Assembly: GCA_900540475.1 (NCBI GenBank) | Contig: UQGG01000018.1 | Location: 62,001-126,000 of the forward strand | Direction: 5' to 3' | DNA length: 64,000 bases | From: an uncultured Robinsoniella sp. | GTDB lineage: Bacteria; Bacillota; Clostridia; Lachnospirales; Lachnospiraceae | Shown here: positions 60,901 through 64,000 of the stretch, one piece after another | How positions within the stretch are numbered: position 1 is the stretch's first letter | Layout: each line of letters begins with the position of its first letter | Notes under the pieces: generated by a model | Seen by the model: only the letters and a program-made list of their open reading frames with translations | Told to the model about the DNA's origin: nothing | The model's database searches: none | Translations under genes and position numbers: made by a program

Positions 60901-62898
60901 TTATCTGGTTATCACTTTCTGGAATATTTCCCAGACTACCATAAACTGTATCAGTCCAACGCTCATGATCAGATTCATCTGAATGCCCTTTTTCAGGGTC
61001 AGGTTCCTGTTTCGCAGCAGCAGCACCACAAGCGGCAGCACCGGAAGGAAATACCTTCCCTGGGTTCCTTCAATAACTTTAGAACCATATGGCGTCCAGG
61101 TTAATAAAAATACCATCATCAGCGCACCAATCACGCCTGCACTGATCAGAGCCATAATCCACTTATCCTTTTTTTCCAGGTAAAACGGTTCTTTTTCCTT
61201 TGCAAGTACAGCCAGGACCAATATAATCGCCAGTGCATATATCAGAACATCGGATATTTGAATATCCAGCCAGCCTAATTGCCCGCCCATCATTGTTTCA
61301 AAATAAAAATCCGCGTATTTCCGAAAGGACTCATAATACATCTGGATGATGGTAAGGGGCTGTGATAACAACCCACTTAGAGTGTACCCGGAAGTTTCTA
61401 TATAAGACAGGGTATTTTCCTGTCTGCTCAAATATTCTGTCATGGTAACAAGGCGGACCACCGCCAGGGACAGCAGTCCCCCCGCACATACGCTTAGCCT
61501 TCCCAGTATACAGCCAATTCTGGTTGCAGATTTTTTAACCGGAATCAAGAGTACCAGCAGGCATAAAAGCACATAGACGATCTTGCAGGGTGACATTAAA
61601 ACAGCCAGGACAATTAACAATATCCAGTCTGAGCGCAGAACCTTGTCCTTTTCATAGGCAAGGTAGAGGCAATGTCCGGTGAACCAGGCACAGACTCCGA
61701 TAATAAAGGAATCGTAAGAAAAAGATCCTCCCAATTCCAGTGAAATCGGCAGCAGTAAAACGGTGAGCATCAGCACTTTTGCAAAGGGCATCTTCTTCAC
61801 TGCAAAATATCCGCAAGTCAGGTAAAAAGCTAATGCAAACAGCCTTCCAATCATCAGCATTCCCACATTCCCTATATTCAGCAGACGCGCAAGGGAAATC
61901 CCTATAATCTGGGGCGTATATACGAATGCCGGAACACCGGACAATGGACCGCCGGGAAATGCAGACATTTCCTTTTTGCTTGCCGTATCAAAGAGATGAT
62001 CAGCCACCATTCCATAGGTCTCCGTATCCGGACGTTTCTCCAGAACTCCCATTAACAGGTCTTCTTCTCTGGCGATGGTGTTGCCTTCTTCATTCACCGC
62101 TTCTTTTCCCATTAAGCTGTTGGAATATGCATAGGCAGTATAGATATGCGCCTGTTCGTCCGGCGTAGAATACGGCGGAAGAATAAAGATATAGAGCACC
62201 CCAAGGCAGATTCCCATTAGCAGAAACAGCCTGTGTGCCTCCCATTTCATGCCGTATCCCAAGAACCAGGTCAAAACCAGCATTGCAAAAAGTACAACGG
62301 TGATTCCCACAAAATAAACCCTCAGATAAGACTGGTTTCCATAAGTAAAGATCACATGCAGGCTTCCTTCTTTTTTCTCTCTGCCCACAATTAACTGCTG
62401 CCCTTTTACGGATTTATCCGACTGGTATACCGTAACTGCATTTCCTGCAGCCGCATCAAGAGACGCAATAGTTAAAATATATGATTCTTTTTCTTTTACA
62501 TCAACCGTATTTTTCAAAACCAGTTCCACCGGAGTATTATCCTTTAAATCTCCACTGGAAAGATCCCAGTTTCCAAGCACGATCCCCGTTTCTCTGTTTT
62601 TCAGCTGAATATTTAAATGCGAACTGTTTTTTCTGTCATAAGTGGCAAAAGTAAGACGGATCCCGGAAAAGCTCACGTTTTCCATGGTGAAACTCTGCTC
62701 CACTTTTGAATCTTTGGTTATCTCGCCTGTTACTGCTTTGTTGCTTCCTATTTTATGGATCTCCCTGGGCCGGTCCAGATTGGGACTGACGTATTCCTGA
62801 TACATCAATACCGTATGAAAGATAAGCATCAGGAAAATAACAAAGATCAGTATCGGAAAGAAAATATTCTGCTTACTTTTATTCTTCTCCCTATACAT
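60901..62898 (-). CDS. DUF2142-type polytopic membrane protein
   Basis: A 665-residue membrane protein with one N-terminal helix (about 13-35), an external beta-rich domain (about 45-185) and about eleven further helices. ILPPYSTPDEQAHIYTAYAYS near residue 240 (PDEQAH) is the characteristic DUF2142 motif, with acidic residues placed like GT-C active sites. It overlaps the DUF2304-like gene by eight bases. This trio (GT2, DUF2304, DUF2142) suggests a polyprenyl-phosphate sugar synthase working with an external transferase. Donor and acceptor are unknown. Confidence 0.8.
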   Translation of the reverse strand: MYREKNKSKQNIFFPILIFVIFLMLIFHTVLMYQEYVSPNLDRPREIHKIGSNKAVTGEITKDSKVEQSFTMENVSFSGIRLTFATYDRKNSSHLNIQLKNRETGIVLGNWDLSSGDLKDNTPVELVLKNTVDVKEKESYILTIASLDAAAGNAVTVYQSDKSVKGQQLIVGREKKEGSLHVIFTYGNQSYLRVYFVGITVVLFAMLVLTWFLGYGMKWEAHRLFLLMGICLGVLYIFILPPYSTPDEQAHIYTAYAYSNSLMGKEAVNEEGNTIAREEDLLMGVLEKRPDTETYGMVADHLFDTASKKEMSAFPGGPLSGVPAFVYTPQIIGISLARLLNIGNVGMLMIGRLFALAFYLTCGYFAVKKMPFAKVLMLTVLLLPISLELGGSFSYDSFIIGVCAWFTGHCLYLAYEKDKVLRSDWILLIVLAVLMSPCKIVYVLLCLLVLLIPVKKSATRIGCILGRLSVCAGGLLSLAVVRLVTMTEYLSRQENTLSYIETSGYTLSGLLSQPLTIIQMYYESFRKYADFYFETMMGGQLGWLDIQISDVLIYALAIILVLAVLAKEKEPFYLEKKDKWIMALISAGVIGALMMVFLLTWTPYGSKVIEGTQGRYFLPVLPLVVLLLRNRNLTLKKGIQMNLIMSVGLIQFMVVWEIFQKVITR

Positions 62899-63301
62899 TT
62901 ACCTGCTCCCCTATTTTTATATCTTTATATTTCATGTTATCTGATCCCATCTCTTTTACCTGCATTTCCTGTATCGTCCGTTCCAGCAGCGCCTGGTGCT
63001 GGGCGAGATCTTTCACCCGTTTTGAAAGCCTGGAAACTGCAAGGCTTAAAGAGAAAATAATGACCAGAGAAAAACAAAAGCCCATAAAAAATATCATGTT
63101 TACCGGCAGAGACACGCCCAGCAGATTCGTTAACCTTTCGGTCAGCACCGGAAAACAGGTCAGTACCGTAACACCGATTGCCAGAAGCGTCCACGGCAAC
63201 GCATATCTTAAACTTATCGTTCTTCTTTTTACCATACATGCCAGCACAATCAGTGCTGCAGCAACAGCAATCATAATGATAATCTGCGATCTGATACTCA
63301 T
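62891..63301 (-). CDS. DUF2304-type small membrane protein
   Basis: A 136-residue protein from the ATG at 63301 (GAGG seven bases upstream). It has three membrane helices (about 4-25, 32-50 and 66-90) and a C-terminal coiled helix rich in Gln and Glu (about 92-120). The helix RRTISLRYALPWTLLAIGV is typical of DUF2304 proteins, which sit next to DPM1-like glycosyltransferases and are thought to assist them. It lies 12 bases after the glycosyltransferase stop and overlaps the DUF2142 gene. Confidence 0.82.
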   Translation of the reverse strand: MSIRSQIIIMIAVAAALIVLACMVKRRTISLRYALPWTLLAIGVTVLTCFPVLTERLTNLLGVSLPVNMIFFMGFCFSLVIIFSLSLAVSRLSKRVKDLAQHQALLERTIQEMQVKEMGSDNMKYKDIKIGEQVNV

Positions 63302-63313
63302 ATCCACACCTCG

Positions 63314-64000
63314 CTAACCTCTCCACGCCGCCATAAAAATAGCCAGCGTTACCTTTATCATATAATACACCGATTTCAAAGGTGATATGGAAGATACCCC
63401 TTCCTCACGCTGTTTCATGACAACCGGAACCTCACTGACTTTTCTGCCTGCTTTAATAATTGCAACTGCACTTTCTGGCTCCGGATAATCCTTTGGATAA
63501 TCTCTGGTAAATGTATCGATTACATTCCGGCTCATCATCCGCATACCGGATGTGGGATCTGTAATCCTCACTCTGGTCATTACATAAATCAGCCAGGAAA
63601 AATAGCGTATTCCCATTCTGCGGATTCCAGAAGACTGAAATCCCTGTTTTTCTATAAATCTTGATCCGATCACCATATCAAACTGATTTTGGATAAGGCT
63701 TTGCTCCATCTCTTTTAAAAAGCGCGCATCATGCTGCCCATCTCCATCCATCTGCACCGCCAGATCATAACCTCTGCTGGCGGCATAGAGAAGACCGGTC
63801 TGCACTGCCCCTCCAATCCCAAGATTGACCGGCAGATGAATCACGGAAAATCCATGTTCTTCACAAATTGCCCTGGTGTTATCTGTGGAACAGTCATTGA
63901 TAATGACATAGTCATAATCCGGTGCCTGTTCCTGAATACTTCGGACAGTTGTATAAATACTGGCGCCTTCGTTATAGGCTGGTATAATAATCAGTTTCTT
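63314..64000 (-). CDS. DPM1-like family-2 glycosyltransferase, truncated at the window edge
   Basis: The reading frame is open from 64000 leftwards, so the start is outside the window; 228 residues are visible. IIPAYNEGASIY, INDCSTDNT, VQMDGDGQHD and DPTSGMRMM identify a DPM1/Pgt-like family-2 glycosyltransferase. A GTG at 63844 is internal and is not the start. The C-terminal segment ends soon after one hydrophobic stretch, so this is the soluble type that relies on a DUF2304 partner, which follows 12 bases later. Confidence 0.88.
   Translation of the reverse strand, partial: KKLIIIPAYNEGASIYTTVRSIQEQAPDYDYVIINDCSTDNTRAICEEHGFSVIHLPVNLGIGGAVQTGLLYAASRGYDLAVQMDGDGQHDARFLKEMEQSLIQNQFDMVIGSRFIEKQGFQSSGIRRMGIRYFSWLIYVMTRVRITDPTSGMRMMSRNVIDTFTRDYPKDYPEPESAVAIIKAGRKVSEVPVVMKQREEGVSSISPLKSVYYMIKVTLAIFMAAWRG

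Overview
The window looks like a large cell-surface polysaccharide and teichoic-acid locus of a low-GC Gram-positive anaerobe, most likely a gut Lachnospiraceae (Blautia or Ruminococcus gnavus type). This rests on consistent AGGAGG-type ribosome binding sites, TagD/TagG/TagH/TagF-like teichoic genes, an undecaprenyl-phosphate sugar transferase, many GT-C membrane glycosyltransferases, and a papain-family protease with Big and fibronectin domains. No genus can be proven from the sequence alone. Almost everything is on the minus strand, so transcription runs mostly from right to left. I see no tRNA, rRNA, insertion sequence or CRISPR array.

Layout from the upstream (right) end. 64.0-60.0 kb: a truncated family-2 glycosyltransferase, a DUF2304-type protein, a DUF2142-type membrane protein and rmlD. 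59.9-58.1 kb: one long membrane protein cut in two by an in-frame TAG. 58.0-53.2 kb: an initiating sugar-1-phosphate transferase, a family-2 glycosyltransferase and two CDP-glycerol polymerase-like proteins. 53.1-49.6 kb: a strong promoter, a structured leader with a tiny ORF, tagD, the TagGH exporter and a third polymerase-like protein. 49.5-47.1 kb: a sialyltransferase-like (GT42/DUF115) protein, a CMP-Kdo-synthetase-like cytidylyltransferase and a HAD phosphatase, closed by a terminator. 47.1-41.8 kb: a two-domain glycosyltransferase, a DRE-TIM aldolase and ugd. 41.7-20.6 kb: a conspicuously AT-rich island of glycosyltransferases, a Wzx flippase, amino-sugar genes (FdtA/FdtB type), UDP-galactopyranose mutase, acetyltransferases and several GT-C proteins, one of them 1254 residues long. 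20.4-16.6 kb: two plus-strand genes (a secreted cysteine protease and a nucleotidyltransferase). 16.4-13.6 kb: a GtrB-like glycosyltransferase and a secreted repeat protein. 13.4-9.2 kb: an adenylation enzyme, a formyltransferase, a carrier protein and an MBOAT. 8.9-2.3 kb: two tandem YfhO-like giants and an SGNH protein. 2.2-0 kb: rmlB, rmlA, a second copy of the structured leader, and the first codons of a gene that may be rmlC.

How the genes fit together (partly inference). RmlA/B/D supply dTDP-rhamnose, and RmlA/B with the FdtA/FdtB pair supply a dTDP-3-amino sugar. Ugd and Glf supply UDP-glucuronate and UDP-galactofuranose, TagD supplies CDP-glycerol, and the KdsB-like enzyme supplies a CMP-activated keto-sugar acid. 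The polymers would be exported either by Wzx or by TagGH. Extracytoplasmic decoration would use GtrB/GT-C pairs, the YfhO pair and the MBOAT system.

The most unusual things I see are: (1) a leader element found twice, 53 kb apart, with covarying stems, a possible pseudoknot and a conserved hydrophobic mini-ORF placed just before genes that lack their own ribosome binding sites; (2) a Dlt-like adenylation/carrier/MBOAT operon containing a catalytically intact formyltransferase, which suggests surface decoration with an N-formyl-aminoacyl group; (3) a CMP-ulosonic-acid module next to teichoic genes; (4) a GT-C protein whose extracellular module is triplicated; (5) an in-frame amber codon that may double as a ribosome binding site.
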